In this document: piece by piece, positions 9,885-21,129 of the stretch
How the letters are laid out: each line of letters begins with the position of its first letter
How positions within the stretch are numbered: position 1 is the first letter of the stretch
NCBI GenBank assembly: GCA_963989385.1
Contig: OZ022502.1
Location: forward strand, 55,545,454 to 55,609,453
Direction: 5' to 3'
Source: Ctena decussata
Lineage: Eukaryota; Mollusca; Bivalvia; Lucinida; Lucinidae
DNA length: 64,000 nt
The notes under the pieces: generated by a model
The model's input: only the letters and a program-made list of their open reading frames with translations
Database searches by the model: none
What the model was told of the DNA's origin: nothing
Made by a program: the position numbers and the translations under genes

Positions 9885-10880
9885 AATTTGCCTGTCCTTG
9901 TTTCCTGCAAGTCTGAAAAAGATCCGATCAAAATAAAAGAAAGAAAAAAATGGACACTATATTCTTTGACGCTCAAGGGCAAAAAACTCTATTACGATAA
10001 GTACAGTTTGACTGATATGAGCCATGACATGAGAAAACCAACAATGTGGTTGTGCGCCCAGCGCAAACTCAGATCAGCCTGGGCATCCGCCCAGTCTGAT
10101 CAGAGTCATCGCTGTCCGCATGAAGATATCTTAGGCCCTTAGCTACCCTTTGAGCGCCAAGCGGAGAATCTGATCAGACTGGGCGGACGCCCAGGCTGAT
10201 CTGAGTCTGCGCTGGGCGCACAACCACATTGTTGGTTTTCTTGTGTCGTGGCTCATATTCGAACTCATCCGAGACTTCTTGCCTGTCATTGCTTCCTGCA
10301 AGTATGAAAAACATCCAATTAGAAATGAGCCAAAACTGTGGAGACACGATCTCACAGTACAAAGTCTGTACAAGTAGGATCGCTCAAGGGCAACTAACTC
10401 CACGATGGCAAAACCCGATCTCGCAGAATTTCGAACTTGTCCGATTCCTTGTGCCTGTCCTCGGTCCGTGCAAGTCTGAAAAAGATTCGATCAAAAATGA
10501 CCGAAAAAGCTGGAGACACTATATTCATTGACGCGCAAGTGCAAGTAACTCTATTACGATAAGTCCAATCTGACTGATATTCGAACTCATCCGAGACTTC
10601 TTGCTTGTCATTGTTTCTTGCAAGTATGAAAAACATCCAATAAAAATGAGCCAAAAATGTGGAGACACGATTTTCCCCATACAAAGTCTTTAGGAACGCT
10701 CAAGGGCAACTACCTCTGGGATTGAAAATCGGATCTGGCTGAATTTCGAGCTTGTCCGAGTTCTTGTGCCTGTCCTCGTTCCCTGCAAGTCAGAAAAGAT
10801 CCGATCAAAAATAGCGGAGAAAACCTGGAGACATCATTCTCCCCTTTATAGGTCAATGGGAGCTATTGGTTGCCATGGTA
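9885..10880. repeat. Tandem repeat of ~165-bp units, split by a MITE
   Basis: Each unit carries GCCTGTCCTTG or a variant, TGCAAGTCTGAAAAAGAT and GGAGACACTATATTC, followed by CGCTCAAGGGCAA. At least five degenerate units are visible (about 9890, 10275, 10445, 10600, 10765). The GAGCCGCG MITE at 10019-10254 is inserted in the first. The array continues into GTCAATGGGAGCTATTGG and a GGACGGACGG stretch at 10987-11015. Confidence 0.7.
10019..10254. mobile_element. GAGCCGCG foldback MITE, copy 2
   Basis: Terminal arms read GAGCCATGACATGAG and CTTGTGTCGTGGCTC, with GTGCGCCCAGCGC and AGTCTGATCAGA words mirrored around a CTTAGCTACC centre. The neighbouring tandem unit at 10570 provides the empty site (GACTGATATTCG), so the flanking ATAT is a four-base duplication, or TA plus one terminal base. 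Confidence 0.9.
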
Positions 10881-11221
10881 ACCACAGTTTCGGCCAGGCA
10901 TTCTCAAAATCCTAATGCAGCCTTCCCCCCTGCTACACTTAAGATTGGACAGGTAGCTTTTGAGATATAATTGTTTGAAAATGTTGACGGACGGACGGCG
11001 ACGGACGGACGGACGACGGAGCCTGCCTATTCAGTAAGCTCACCCCGGTGCCACTGGCTTAAGTGAGCTAAAAACCTCTCAGCTGTCGATCAACTATAGC
11101 GGATTGTAGCAGATTTGATGAATAAAGTGGAGCTAAGTAAAACAAATCACCAAATTCATTCAACATATAAGTACTCTCAACTTCCCGTGTGAGTGTTGTC
11201 AAAATCTTAGGTAAGCCAACA

Positions 11222-11241
11222 CGGGGGGGGGGGGGGGGGGG
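11222..11241. repeat. Poly-G tract
   Basis: A run of about 19 G bases directly before a TIR element. Length in such runs is unreliable in assemblies. Confidence 0.8.
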
Positions 11242-11261
11242 CTCACTTGGTCTTTAAACGG

Positions 11262-12366
11262 ATACAGATGTGCCGCTGGAACTCTGATAGACCACCCTAT
11301 TCATGTATAATACAAATGCTAAAATATATACCTATTCATGTATTTGTATCAAATTTGGACCCTATTTCTGTATATTGCAGAAAAAGTGCTTAGATTAGCT
11401 CATGAGTTTGCTGTTAAGCCTTGAAAATTCAAGACATTAGTATGCTGAGAACATTTGTTGATAGATACTTTATTAATGCATTAGGCCATGATGTCCCATG
11501 AGCATATATACATATAACATACAGAACAAATATATTACAGGATAACGGGAGGCAAATATGAGGTACTATTCACATGCAAACAATTTGATAGGAGTAAACA
11601 AGTAAATAAAAAAAACCGAGGGAGAGGTGGAGGTATCCTAATGATATTTTTGACAAATTTTCTACATGTAGCACCAATACCCTTTCGAAAACAGTAACTA
11701 TTCTTCAAAGATACACATATATAGTTTTCGATCTCAAATCATTTAAATAAATGCCTACATGACAGTGTTACGAATGGAAAACCAACGTGCAAGTAATTGG
11801 GCATAGACCCTACCTAACATGCAGTCAGTCCCATTGTATCACGGAGGTGCTTGTATTGTTCATAAACATGTTTGGAGTTGAATATTTTAATCACTGCATT
11901 TTATTTGTTTTCTTATACATTCTAAATACTCTACTGTTTTCGGTTCTGATACACTCAGCAATCACTGCAGAGACGAATCGCTAACTTAATGTTGCTCTGT
12001 TAATGTCCCGTTGCATACTGCTAATTAAGAAACGGCATCGGTATATCCAACTAACCGAACCTTTGCAACAGGACAATAGAAAACAAGTATGGATAATTAT
12101 GACAATCGCACTCTAAAATTTTACTAGCCAAGCTGATATGCCCTTTCCATATCTAATTGCAGTGATTGCAATTTGCAATTTGCCGTCTTTGTAATTGATT
12201 TTTTGTTTCGTTTTGATAACAAAAATCAGATAAGCTGGCTTTATATACAGAGCTTTAAGATATAAGACCTATTCGTGTATATTAGTCTGTAAAATCATAC
12301 CTATTGATGTATCTGGCAGATCAAAAAAGTAGGGCTATTCCAGCGGCGCATATATACCCTGCCTTA
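11262..12366. mobile_element. ~1.1-kb element with TGCCGCTGGAA inverted ends
   Basis: The left end (GTGCCGCTGGAACTC, then CACCCTATTCATGTAT) is mirrored at the right (ACCTATTGATGTATCTG, then GGGCTATTCCAGCGGCGCA). The arms extend about 100 bases with repeated CTATTCATGTAT words. The core is AT-rich and non-coding; the open frame at 11787 has no family resemblance. The superfamily is not determined. Confidence 0.65.
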
Positions 12367-12633
12367 TAATTGAAGTGACCCCGTGAAGCCAACGCCTCGG
12401 AATAAAAGAATATTCAAAGGGCGTGTGGCCGTTTCATCCATATGACTCGGCACCTGCACTGTACAGTCTACACCACAGCGATGCAGCCGGCACCAATGTC
12501 ATTTGACTTACCATCAACAGAAAGTCACAAAAGTTTCTCCCCTTTGTAAAACGGGCACAAAACATGACAGTGTATCTATCCACATTAACTGACTGTTATC
12601 AGCGCTATTGTGTCAGATGCTGTCTAAATAGTT

Positions 12634-12870
12634 GAGCCGCGACACGAGAAAACCAACAAAGTGGTTGTGCGCCCAGTGCAGACTCTGATCAGCCTGGGCA
12701 TCCGCCCAGTCTGATCAGAGTCTTCGCTGTCCGCATGGAGGTAGCTTGGACCCTTAGCTACCTTTTAAGCGCTTAGCAAAGCGTCTGGTCAGACTGGGCG
12801 GATTCCCAGGCTGATCTGTGTCTGCGCTTGGCGCACAACCACTTTGTTGGTTTTCTCGTGTCGCGGCGCA
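12634..12870. mobile_element. GAGCCGCG foldback MITE, copy 3
   Basis: A full-length copy with arms GAGCCGCGACACGAGAAAAC and GTTTTCTCGTGTCGCGGC. Internal CCCAGTCTGATCAGAGTC words mirror around GACCCTTAGCTACC. It is non-coding. Confidence 0.9.
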
Positions 12871-13639
12871 TTTCATAAATATACACGTACATGAAACCTA
12901 ATCATGAAAGACAAAGATGTGTTTATGTCTTGTTTTGTTCTTGTTTGGGATATGTCCCATATTACGTTGGAGGGGTATACCTGGACACGGAAACCCTTGC
13001 AAAAAGAAGACAGCTCATTAAGAAAAAGGCCCTTGGTGTGCAAATATTTGTTTTTAGAACTGAGCCTTGAGAATCAAACTTCGTTTAACTTGAAAAACAC
13101 CGCATTCTGCCATTACTAATTTCGTTTCTCACCGACAAACATCTTGGGAATGACACCATCGGGATCATTTTTGCCTTATGATCTGCAGTTACATCTATAC
13201 TTAAGCAACTCCAGAGTTGTCATCTACGCTTTTCGTTCAAATCACAGTAAGTGACAGAGTGATAGTGGCTAAAAACTTAAAAAAGACTTTTGTGAATTGT
13301 GTCTGTTCCTGAGATTTTTCCTCTTACTTTTTTCCAACTTTAATTAGAGGTGATGATAACCTAAACGCTGAATTTGTAAAATATATGTCAGTCTCTTATT
13401 CCCAAAATCCTCGTTCAAGTAATGCATTCTTATACGATGATTTACCCAATTCCGAACATTACCCAGTTCCGAAATAGTCGCGTCTTTGGCAAGTTTTCCT
13501 GGTACTAAGACAGGCACTTGGCACAAAACTTACCATCAGTCATAATCCATATTTATTCCTTTTTCATCTTCTGTAAACATCTGCATCAAATGACCTATAA
13601 TAGGCTATAACCTAAGTCGTCAGCTTTGTTATTTTTATG
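12871..13639. other. Intergenic, nothing recognised
   Basis: No coding, RNA or repeat feature identified. The 71-codon frame at 12904 lacks any family signal. Confidence 0.4.
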
Positions 13640-14515
13640 CCCCCGCATCACATGATGCCGGGGGCATATAGTGTTTCGGTCGTGCGTACGTGTGTACGTT
13701 ATTACGCATGTACGTCTGTCCGTACGTACGTGATCCTGTTAGACTCCAGTTAACATTTTTGTAAGAGGTAGATTTCAGGGTTCCTATTATTGTAGCAACT
13801 TGAAATTTTGTTTGAGGATATATATCGATAAGTACAACAGTAATATATACAAGAATAATGTCTTGATGACCTATGTGTCACGGTCCACTGACTTCGGACT
13901 AAGGCTGATTTTGCAAGGTTAAGATTTTTGCAAGAGGTAGATTTTAGGGTTCCTATTATTGTAGCAACTTGAAATTTTGTATGAGGATATGTATCTATTA
14001 GTACAACAGAAATGTACAAGAATAAGGTCATGATGACCCATATGTCACGGTCCACTGACTTCGGATTTGGCTGATTTTGCAAGGTTAAGCTTTTCGTCAG
14101 AGGTAGATGTGAGAGTTCCTTTTATTGTAGCAATTTGAAAGTTTGTATTAGGGTTTATATCTATAAGTACAACAGGAATATACAAGAATAAGATCATGAT
14201 GACCCACATGTCACAGTCCACTGACTTTGGACTTAGACTGATTTTGCAAGGTTAAGATTTTTGTAAATGTAGGTTACAGGGTTCCTATTATTGTAGCAAC
14301 TTCAAATTTTGTATGAGGGTTTATATCTATAAGTACAACAGGAATTTACAAGAATCAGGTCATGAAGATCCATATGTCATGGTTCACTGACTTTGGACTT
14401 GGACATTTCATATGGTCTTTAGTCTGCCCATATTAATTTAATTATCCTACATGTGCCAGTACCTTAATCAAGGCGCTATCTTACTCAAGGCACTTTGCAG
14501 GGGCATCCATGTACT
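13640..14515. repeat. Dispersed repeat containing four ~168-bp tandem units
   Basis: It starts with a small GC hairpin (CCCCCGCATCACATGATGCCGGGGGC) and TACGT-rich sequence. Four tandem units follow, beginning GTTAACATTTTTG, GTTAAGATTTTTG, GTTAAGCTTTTCG and GTTAAGATTTTTG at about 13750, 13918, 14086 and 14251. Each contains GGGTTCCTATTATTGTAGC and GTCACGGTCCACTGACTT. It ends near GGCACTTTGCAGGGGCATCC. The 110-residue minus-strand frame across it is the repeat translated, not a gene. Confidence 0.8.
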
Positions 14516-14584
14516 GTGGACACATTTCTAGTTTAATCTATGTTGTCAATATTCTATAGATCTATTATAGATGTTACCCACTGG

Positions 14585-14676
14585 GCACACAAGGTTGAAT
14601 CAGCCTTGATTCAACCTTGATTCAACGTCACGACGTTGATTCAAGGTTGATTCAACTTTGTGTGCCTGCTGGGTTA
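14585..14676. mobile_element. Foldback MITE, GTTGAATCAAC family
   Basis: A 92-bp palindrome with CTGGGCACACAAGGTTGAAT on the left and its complement ending TTTGTGTGCCTGCTGGG. The core is GTTGATTCAAGG-type words around GTCACGACG. It is related to the foldback at 781-857. Confidence 0.8.
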
Positions 14677-14885
14677 AGATGATCATCTCCGATTTGTGGA
14701 ATAACTCCAAGCAGATGAAACGGCAATGGTCAGGAACCGACATAATCAATATCCACACCCTGCCCAAAACACCAAATGGGAAAAGAAAACAACAGAGGCG
14801 GTACACAAGCAAAACAAGACAAACAAAAAAGACACGAGGTCAACTCCTGCCAAGCAGATGGCCGCGAGGCTTTCCTAAAGTAAAT

Positions 14886-15374
14886 GAGCCGCGACAAAAG
14901 TAAAAGGTAAAGGTTTCCCATAGCCTAATAGCCGTAGGGGCAGTGGGGGTTAGAGACCCACTGTATCTTGGGCACAGCTGATGAAAGGCGGAGCCCATCC
15001 CTCTCCTTTCGCTGCCTTATCCTTCCCTGATTCGAAAAAGGTACCCATTTACTGCTGGGTTGACAGAGAGAGTTTTCCAGTCATCGTATGGCGATAGTGA
15101 GCCGCGAACTCACGACCTTACGGTGACTTTCTGCACAATAGCCGAGCCACTCTAACCACTCGACTACCGCGCCTCTCTGACAAAAGAAAACCAACAAATC
15201 TGCCCAGTCTGATCAGACTCTTTTCTAAGCGCTTAAAGGGTAGTTTTGGTTCTAAGCCACATGTACTTCCATGCGGACAGCGAAGGCTCTGATCAGACTG
15301 GGCGGATGCCCAGGCTGATCTGAGTCTGCGCTGGGCGCACAACAACTTTCTTGGTTTACTCGTGTCGCGGCTCA
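14886..15374. mobile_element. GAGCCGCG foldback MITE, copy 4, split by a SINE
   Basis: The left tip GAGCCGCGACAAAAG is at 14886-14900 and the rest resumes at 15179 with GACAAAAGAAAACC. The GACAAAAG is duplicated by the SINE inserted at 14901-15178. After CCAACAAA the left arm has lost its GTGCGCCCAGCG block, so the copy is also internally deleted. The right arm ends CTCGTGTCGCGGCTC. Confidence 0.85.
14901..15178 (-). mobile_element. tRNA-derived SINE with 8-bp target duplication
   Basis: On the minus strand the head reads GAGGCGCGGTAGTCGAGTGG, then GGTTAGAGTGGCTCGG, then AAGGTCGTGAGTTCGCGGC, giving A- and B-box-like blocks of a leucine or serine-type tRNA. The body has CAGCAGTAAATGGGTACC and GCCTATGGGAAACC. 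It is flanked by GACAAAAG (14893-14900 and 15179-15186). A plus-strand relative is at 57633-57945. Confidence 0.85.
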
Positions 15375-15651
15375 AATAATGTAGAAAACGTCAAAGACTT
15401 ATAGAAAGACGGCAAACAAAATCAGTGATAGTAAATCATAAGTTAGTCTAGACGAAACTTGAAAACTAATTGACATTGTGAATACCAACGCCAAAATACC
15501 GAGTCTGAAAGGCTTGACGTGGCCACGCATTTCTACTGAATGTGAAACAAAAATATCATATGCATTTCTAAGAAGAACCTAATTCACTTTTGGTAGAAAT
15601 TTCAGCTTGATACATCCTAGTTCCAAATGTCTTTGAGAAGCGCGGTGGCTC

Positions 15652-15990
15652 GAGAAGCGCGGTGGCTCAGTGGTTAGTGCACTTGACTCTGAAGCCAGAG
15701 GTCGTGGGGTTCGATCCTCACCCGAGGCGAAATCTTCCTTTGTCCGAACGCGTTTTTCTAGCATCATTTGCAAGGATGGTGCTAATAAGTATGCCGTCCT
15801 TCGGATCGGGACGTTAACTGGAGGCCCCTTGTGCAGGGAGAGTCATCCCCTGTGCAGGTTAAAGCTCCCTACTACAGCTACATGGCTATACGTAAGCTTT
15901 CATCTGGCAACACCGGAGTGTACAAAAGTACACCGTCTGTGTCCCTTTCGAGGGTTAAGGCGTAAATAAATGTAAGAAAGAAAGAAGGTT
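15652..15990 (+). mobile_element. tRNA-derived SINE, third family
   Basis: The head GCGGTGGCTCAGTGGTTAGT (A box) and GGGGTTCGATCCTCACC (B box) sits on a body with CGGATCGGGACGTTAACTGG and TGTGCAGGGAG. The tail is AAGAAAGAAAGAAGG. The first 17 bases, GAGAAGCGCGGTGGCTC, are directly doubled at 15635-15668, a 5'-end duplication. A diverged relative is at 62801. It is not a functional tRNA gene because it continues into a SINE body. Confidence 0.8.
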
Positions 15991-16144
15991 TCTACCCACA
16001 TTCTGCAGACCAAAATGGCCTCGGATTTCGGTTCTGTATACCGTTGTTGTTGTTGTTTCAATTCTCGTAACAATGTCCCCCAGGTGGCTCAGCGGTACGT
16101 ATCTACAGTTGCACACACCTGGCACCGTGTGTACGTTTGGATAC

Positions 16145-16305
16145 CTGGGGCCGTATTCATAAAGCCATTTAAGTCGTTGCTATGCGGTTGCTAAGGCTAA
16201 ATATCTATAAAGGAGATTCCCTACATAAGGGAATCTCCTTCAAAGAAATTTAGCCTTAGCAACAGCATAGCAACCACTTAAGTCGTTTTATGAATACGGC
16301 CCCAG
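16145..16305. mobile_element. 161-bp foldback MITE, GGGGCCGTATTCAT family
   Basis: The ends CTGGGGCCGTATTCATAAAG and the complementary TTATGAATACGGCCCCAG flank mirrored TAGCAACCGCATAGC and TTTAGCC words around GGAGATTCCCTACATAAGGG. It is a compact, fully palindromic non-coding element. Confidence 0.9.
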
Positions 16306-16561
16306 ACGTTCTGTTCTATTTCAATTCTCGGACGTAGGCTATACTTAGGTTTTTTATGCTTTCACTTCAAACTTGCAGTTGCAAACATAAATTTTGCAAA
16401 CTTGAGACAGAGTTAAGCAAACTACTTTAAGCTGTCGAAACAGTGACCTCAGCTTCTGAACAAATTAAATGAGGTTTATTTCTAGGTTAGGCCAATATAA
16501 AAAATACTGTCAACAGTTTTAGTAGATGCTGAACCTGTAACATCAGTAACACTCTAATAAA

Positions 16562-17212
16562 GCTGGTGCTAGTGGAGCGGGACCAGTGTTGCAACCTTAC
16601 ATTAATGCACATGAGCACTGGATTAAACCGAGTCTGCTATTTCCTTTTCTTTGATATTCAGAATTTAATTTATCTTCACATCAGGTGGTGCTGGGCGTAT
16701 GGCGACCGTAAAAAATCTCCCCGTTATCATCATACTGCAGATTATATTCCCTGGTCCTTTGTTTCGCTGTAACCGGTGCTAGGGGCAGTAGGGGGAGTAG
16801 GTAATGTGGCAACATAACATTACCGCGCATGAACAGAATCAATGAAACCTAGACTGTTTTTTTTCTTTCTTTAAAGTGTTCCTTGCTTCCATTCCAGAGA
16901 ATATTTTTCTCAGAATTTTATCTTCACTACAGCTGCTGTTGTGCCGTGTGGCGGCCGAAAAAAGTTTCATCATAGTGTAGATTACCCTGTATGTATATAT
17001 GTTTTCTGGCTTTTGGGCTCATTTGGATCATTCTGAGTCAGTTTAAAGATAAAGATCCCTTGAAGCCGGTGCTAAGGGGGGGGGGGGGGAGAGAGAAGGG
17101 AACATGCGCAGTGTTGCAGCATTACATCCATTACACGAACAACAGACTCAGTTAAACCGAGTCTCCTATTTTCGTTTCTTTATCATTGTGTTCTTTGCTA
17201 CCAGAGTATAAG
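16562..17212 (+). repeat. Three tandem units of a 210-290-bp repeat
   Basis: Units start near GGTGCTAGTGGAGCGGG (16564), GGTGCTAGGGGCAGTAGGGG (16776) and GGTGCTAAGGGGGGG (17069). Each continues with GCAACATTACAT, an ATGAACAGACTC-like block and ACCGAGTCTGCTATTT. Unit two contains a longer spacer. It is non-coding. Confidence 0.7.
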
Positions 17213-17352
17213 TATCTATCATGGGTATGAGGTGTGGATAGAAAAATCCGTCACGAGGGTCACTGTTCGGCATCACGAGGCTTGCCGAGTGATGCCGAAC
17301 AGTGATCCCGAGTGATGATTTTTCTATCCACACCTCACACCCATGATAGATG
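17212..17352. repeat. Foldback, ATCATGGGTGTGAGGTGTGG family
   Basis: TATCATGGGTATGAGGTGTG and GGATAGAAAAAT on the left are mirrored by ATTTTTCTATCC and CACACCTCACACCCATGATA on the right. The middle is itself a hairpin with CACTGTTCGGCATCAC. GGATAGAAAATG-like words also occur to 17690, so the full element may extend to there. Confidence 0.75.
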
Positions 17353-17813
17353 CTTTTTCTTGCACATCACGTTTTGTTTTAACTTCAGAACTTGTTAAAA
17401 TGCGTAATTCTAGTGTTTGAGAGGTTTCAATTTGATTTTGAAAGAAGGCGCCGCTTTCAACGACCGCCATTCGGCTCTTTACGTCAACGACTGGCCTGCA
17501 TAAACTGACGTCATTTTTACCGTCTTCGTGACGTCATTATCTAAAAAGCCAACGTCACTTGACGACGCAGGTACGTTAGCTCCTATACAACCAATGCATT
17601 GACAGCTCGTCAGAACACCAGGGTCAGATGAGATTTTCTATCCCGGGTGAAAAGAAAAGCATTTTCTATCCGGTGTGCAAGAAGATGTTTTCTTCAGAAT
17701 TTTTAATGTAATGCCCAAGTATTAGAGTTTAAAAGAAAACATTTTATGCAAGCATTGATGTAATGGACTCGAAGATGGCAGACATTTGCCGAACACCTTT
17801 TTACACGTAAAAT

Positions 17814-18049
17814 GAGCCGCGACGCGAGAAAACCAGCAATGTGGTTGTGCGCCCAGCGCAGACTCAGATCAGCCTGGCCATCCGCCCAGTCTGATCAGAG
17901 CCTTCGCTGTCCGCATGGAGGTAGCTTTGACCCTTAGCTACCCTTTAAGCGCTAAGCGAAGAGTCTGATCAGACTTGGCGGTTGCCCAGGCTGTTCTGAG
18001 TCTGCACTGGGCGCACAACCACTTTGTTGGTTTTCTCGTGTCGCGGCTC
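17814..18049. mobile_element. GAGCCGCG foldback MITE, copy 5
   Basis: A full-length copy with GAGCCGCGACGCGAGAAAAC at the left, TTTTCTCGTGTCGCGGCTC at the right and a CTTTGACCCTTAGCTACC centre. It is non-coding. Confidence 0.9.
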
Positions 18050-18407
18050 AAATATGTTTCTACTGTTTTGTCTTTGTCGCCCTTAGACAATTTAAAGATA
18101 AAATATATAAGCAGTGTCATAGGAAATTTTACCTTACAGCTTTAGCAAACAGCTCTAGAGACACTTAATGGGTATGGGTACACAGCCTTTTTCAGCCATT
18201 TTGCCTTTTTTTCAAAGGGAAATTAATATTGTTAATTTCCTGTTTTGTTCCCTTGACGACGAAGCCCTTTCTAACTAGAATCTACTCTTAGAGGAAGGAA
18301 TTTGCTGCCGGATATCCCTCTGAGAAGATTAACAAAACTAAACTGGCAAGAGTTGCGTCACCTGAAAATATACCCGTTAACTCTTAATCAGCCTGCGCAT
18401 GCTGGAG

Positions 18408-18545
18408 ACGGAAATCTTTCCAACTGGAAACGGAGCTTTATTGCACACAGCGTTTCATTATCACCCTACCATCGTCCTGATATGACTGAAATAATTTAAA
18501 AGGGACTTAAAACCGTAAATCATCCAATTATAGACAGATACATAC
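18408..18545 (+). mobile_element. SINE 3'-body fragment
   Basis: The head is missing. It keeps GGAAATCTTTCCAACTGG, ACGGAGCTTTATTGCACAC, CCATCGTCCTGATATGACTG and GGGACTTAAAACCG, matching the body of the SINE at 43364. Confidence 0.65.
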
Positions 18546-19425
18546 ACAGAATTTGATCTGAGTTTCCTTGTTAACATAAACCATTTATAAATTCTTGGCA
18601 TTTCAAAGATTGTCAATTTAAGACTGGTCAATTTGCGAAGATGCGCAGGTTGATTTGAACGGACATTGCCAGGGGTCCTGTTTAACTCGCCACAGCACAT
18701 GTTTATACTGTTTGTATGTGCCGTGGACATGGCTTATTACAAAACGCGATGAACCTATTAAAGACAAATATATAATGTTTTAATCACAGTATTTAATTAA
18801 ACCAGATGTGAAGATATACATTGTTATATAAAGTTAAAAGGCTTTTGTTTAAGTCTACACACCTTTGACATTGTTAACTATACCTGATATTGTGTGAAAA
18901 TGGTTGAACACGCCATTCCCCAATTGTGCGGACTGTCGAAACTTGGCTCCATTTTAAATCCCAATCCGAAGTAGAATTGCGATCTTACGTAAAAACTCTA
19001 AATATTGGGACACATGGGTCTAAGCAAACAGTGCAGACCCGGATCAGACTGCTCCCAAAGGAGCAGTCTGATCAGGGTCAACACTGTTTGCTGTTCCAGC
19101 TGCATCTTTAAGACACATTTTTGCAGTGAAAAAAAAACTACAATTGTCAAATTTCAAGAACGGTTACGGTAATTTGTATGTGTCCCGGTTTTTAGCATTT
19201 TCATGTTATTCTACATGATATTCATTATAAATGCATCACAAAATGTCTCGAAGTTTCGGACGCAGCGCTGCTGAATATTGCTTCTCTAGATTTACTTTCT
19301 ACTATTCAGTTGAATAAGTCTGACAATGCCAAACAAAGATTGGAAATATTTGACAGATTTGTTTTGTCTAGGACTTATTTTAATATCAAGCAGAGGAGCA
19401 CTTAGTCAAGGTTTGGACTTCTTAT

Positions 19426-19426
<1 letters not shown>
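18546..19426. other. Intergenic, mostly unassigned
   Basis: I recognise only a small foldback at about 19018-19092 (AGCAAACAGTGCAGACC, then GATCAGACTGCTCC, mirrored). The same short word set recurs near 25745, 41455, 51525 and 62090. No gene is seen. Confidence 0.5.

Positions 19427-19489
<63 letters not shown>
19427..19489. repeat. (TC)n microsatellite
   Basis: About 31 TC units in an uninterrupted run, with a shorter CTCTCT stretch at 19523-19548. Confidence 0.95.
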
Positions 19490-19493
<4 letters not shown>

Positions 19494-19667
19494 ATATTAA
19501 AACTGTCAGTTTGTTGTAAAACTCTCTCTGACTCTCGCTCTCTCTCTGTTGGATTTTTGTGTGTTTTTTCTTCAGAGTTTTAGTGTGGATGTATCTGACG
19601 AGCCCTCATGTTTGTCTCAACATATGCAGTGTTTATTCTTTACTTGTTGTTTTATGTGGTGATACAT

Positions 19668-19926
19668 ACCGTATGCATTTGGCTATAAGGCGGGACTTTC
19701 TCAAATATTGCCCCAGATATGCGAATCAGTCTATTAATAATAGTCAGCTCTTAGATGGGGTATTCTCTTCCAAAAAAAGTCCCAAAAAATCTAGATCCGT
19801 CTTTCCCTTCCAAAACAGTCCCCAAAATCTAGATACGTCTCTTTCCAAAACAGTCCCCAAAAATCTAGATTTTTTGGGCTGCTTTGGAAGGGGAAACCAC
19901 GTCTTATAAGCGAAAAAATACGGTAA
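19668..19926. mobile_element. MITE with ACCGTAT and ATACGGT ends
   Basis: The left end reads ACCGTATGCATTTGGCTATA and the right end is the inverse type CTTATAAGCG then AAAAAATACGGT. The core has three tandem CAAAACAGTCCCCAAAATCT units of about 35 bases. It is non-coding. Confidence 0.75.
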
Positions 19927-20072
19927 CCTCCATACGGATATATAATGAACAATGGCAGAAATTAGGATGAGGGTTTAACTGCGTCAAAAACAACTTTAAG
20001 CTACAACCCCACCCAACACATACCCACACACAAACACAGCCGGTATAAAACTGACCAGCTAAAGAAAATGCT

Positions 20073-20078
20073 TCTGTT

Positions 20079-20125
<47 letters not shown>

Positions 20126-20129
20126 TTTC
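20073..20129. repeat. (TTTA)n microsatellite
   Basis: About 14 TTTA units. Confidence 0.95.
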
Positions 20130-20329
20130 CGAACGTGTTCTCTTACATTTACTGTTGTAACTTGTAACTGCTATTTTTTCGCACACCAACGCCGCCCCAA
20201 AACCTCCATTTGGTGTTCCGGATAAGATGTCAGTTTGATTGTATCAGTTCTTGAAAATATTACGTTTCAGAGCTAAATTCTTTCATAACAACAGCACACA
20301 GAAAATCATTGAAAATATATGCCTTTCAG

Positions 20330-20530
20330 TATAATGTACAGCTGACTGTTGTTATCTCAAATACTGATATCTGAATGTACCTTTTTATATCAAATAATAT
20401 GGTTCGGACACATTATATCTCAAACTACTAGTATCTTAATGTAGGTTGTCTTGAACCAGAAAACTTACTTTGAAATATCGGTAGTTTAAGATGAACGTCG
20501 ACTTTGAGATATCGAGACTTGATTGTATCT
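20330..20530. mobile_element. ATATCTCAAA MITE, copy 2
   Basis: The left end is near ACAGCTGACTGTTGTTATCTC and the right end is TTTGAGATATCGAGACTTG followed by TTGTA. The internal word order (AATACTGATATC, TCAAACTACTAGTATC, CTTTGAAATATCGG) matches the copy at 3869-4083. It is more diverged. Confidence 0.7.
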
Positions 20531-20893
20531 TTACGCATTTGCAAAGTTGTATAAGTAGTTTTACTCAAAATGGGACAAAGTTATTGCACTGCAAATTTTC
20601 TCCTGGTCTAAGTTTCCAAATTGAAGTTGGCATTCAATAGACAACTGCTTTACCTACCAACAGCTATAAAAGGGGTCATGTGCATAAAACAAACCAGATT
20701 CACAGTAACTTAATCTGGAAACCATCTATAGCCCACCTGTACATTTTTCACTCCCTAGGGAAATGATTTAAAACGGTTTTGCGACAAACTATAACTATAA
20801 CTAAGCATAACATTCAGAAAAAAAAAACAATGATTAACTTTGGTAATAAATCCAATCAGCAGACAGCAAAAACTATTCTTGACCTCTATATTT

Positions 20894-21129
20894 GAGCCGC
20901 GACAAGACAAAACCAACAATGTGGTTGTGCGCCCAGCGCAAACTCAGATCAGCCTGGTCATCCGCCCAGTCTGATCAGACTCTTCACTAAGGGCTTATAT
21001 GGTAGCTAAGGGTCTAAGCTACTTCCATGCGCACAGCGAAGACTCTGATCAGACTGGGTGGATGCCCAGGCTAATCTGAGTCTGACCTGGGCGCAAAACC
21101 ACATTGTTGGTTTTCTCGTGTCGCGGCTT
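20894..21129. mobile_element. GAGCCGCG foldback MITE, copy 6
   Basis: GAGCCGCGACAAGACAAAAC and GTTTTCTCGTGTCGCGGCTT flank mirrored GTGCGCCCAGCGC and AGTCTGATCAGACTC words. It lies about 530 bases upstream of the first visible exon of gene 2. Confidence 0.9.

Noticed and set aside
10143..10403. Protein with AWASAQSDQ repeated in several places (also 15118, 17938, 62134)
   Set aside because: The shared peptide is the GAGCCGCG MITE translated, not a conserved gene.
13750..14082. 110-residue minus-strand gene with internal repeats
   Set aside because: The protein repeat is only the ~168-bp tandem DNA repeat in frame by chance. Neighbouring units break the frame.
13750..14420. CRISPR-like array
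   Set aside because: Units are ~168 bp and degenerate along their whole length, with no repeat/spacer alternation. The genome is eukaryotic.
19559..19909. Signal-peptide exon for gene 2
   Set aside because: It has a hydrophobic start after TTTCTTCAG, but the frame runs into a MITE with no phase-1 donor.
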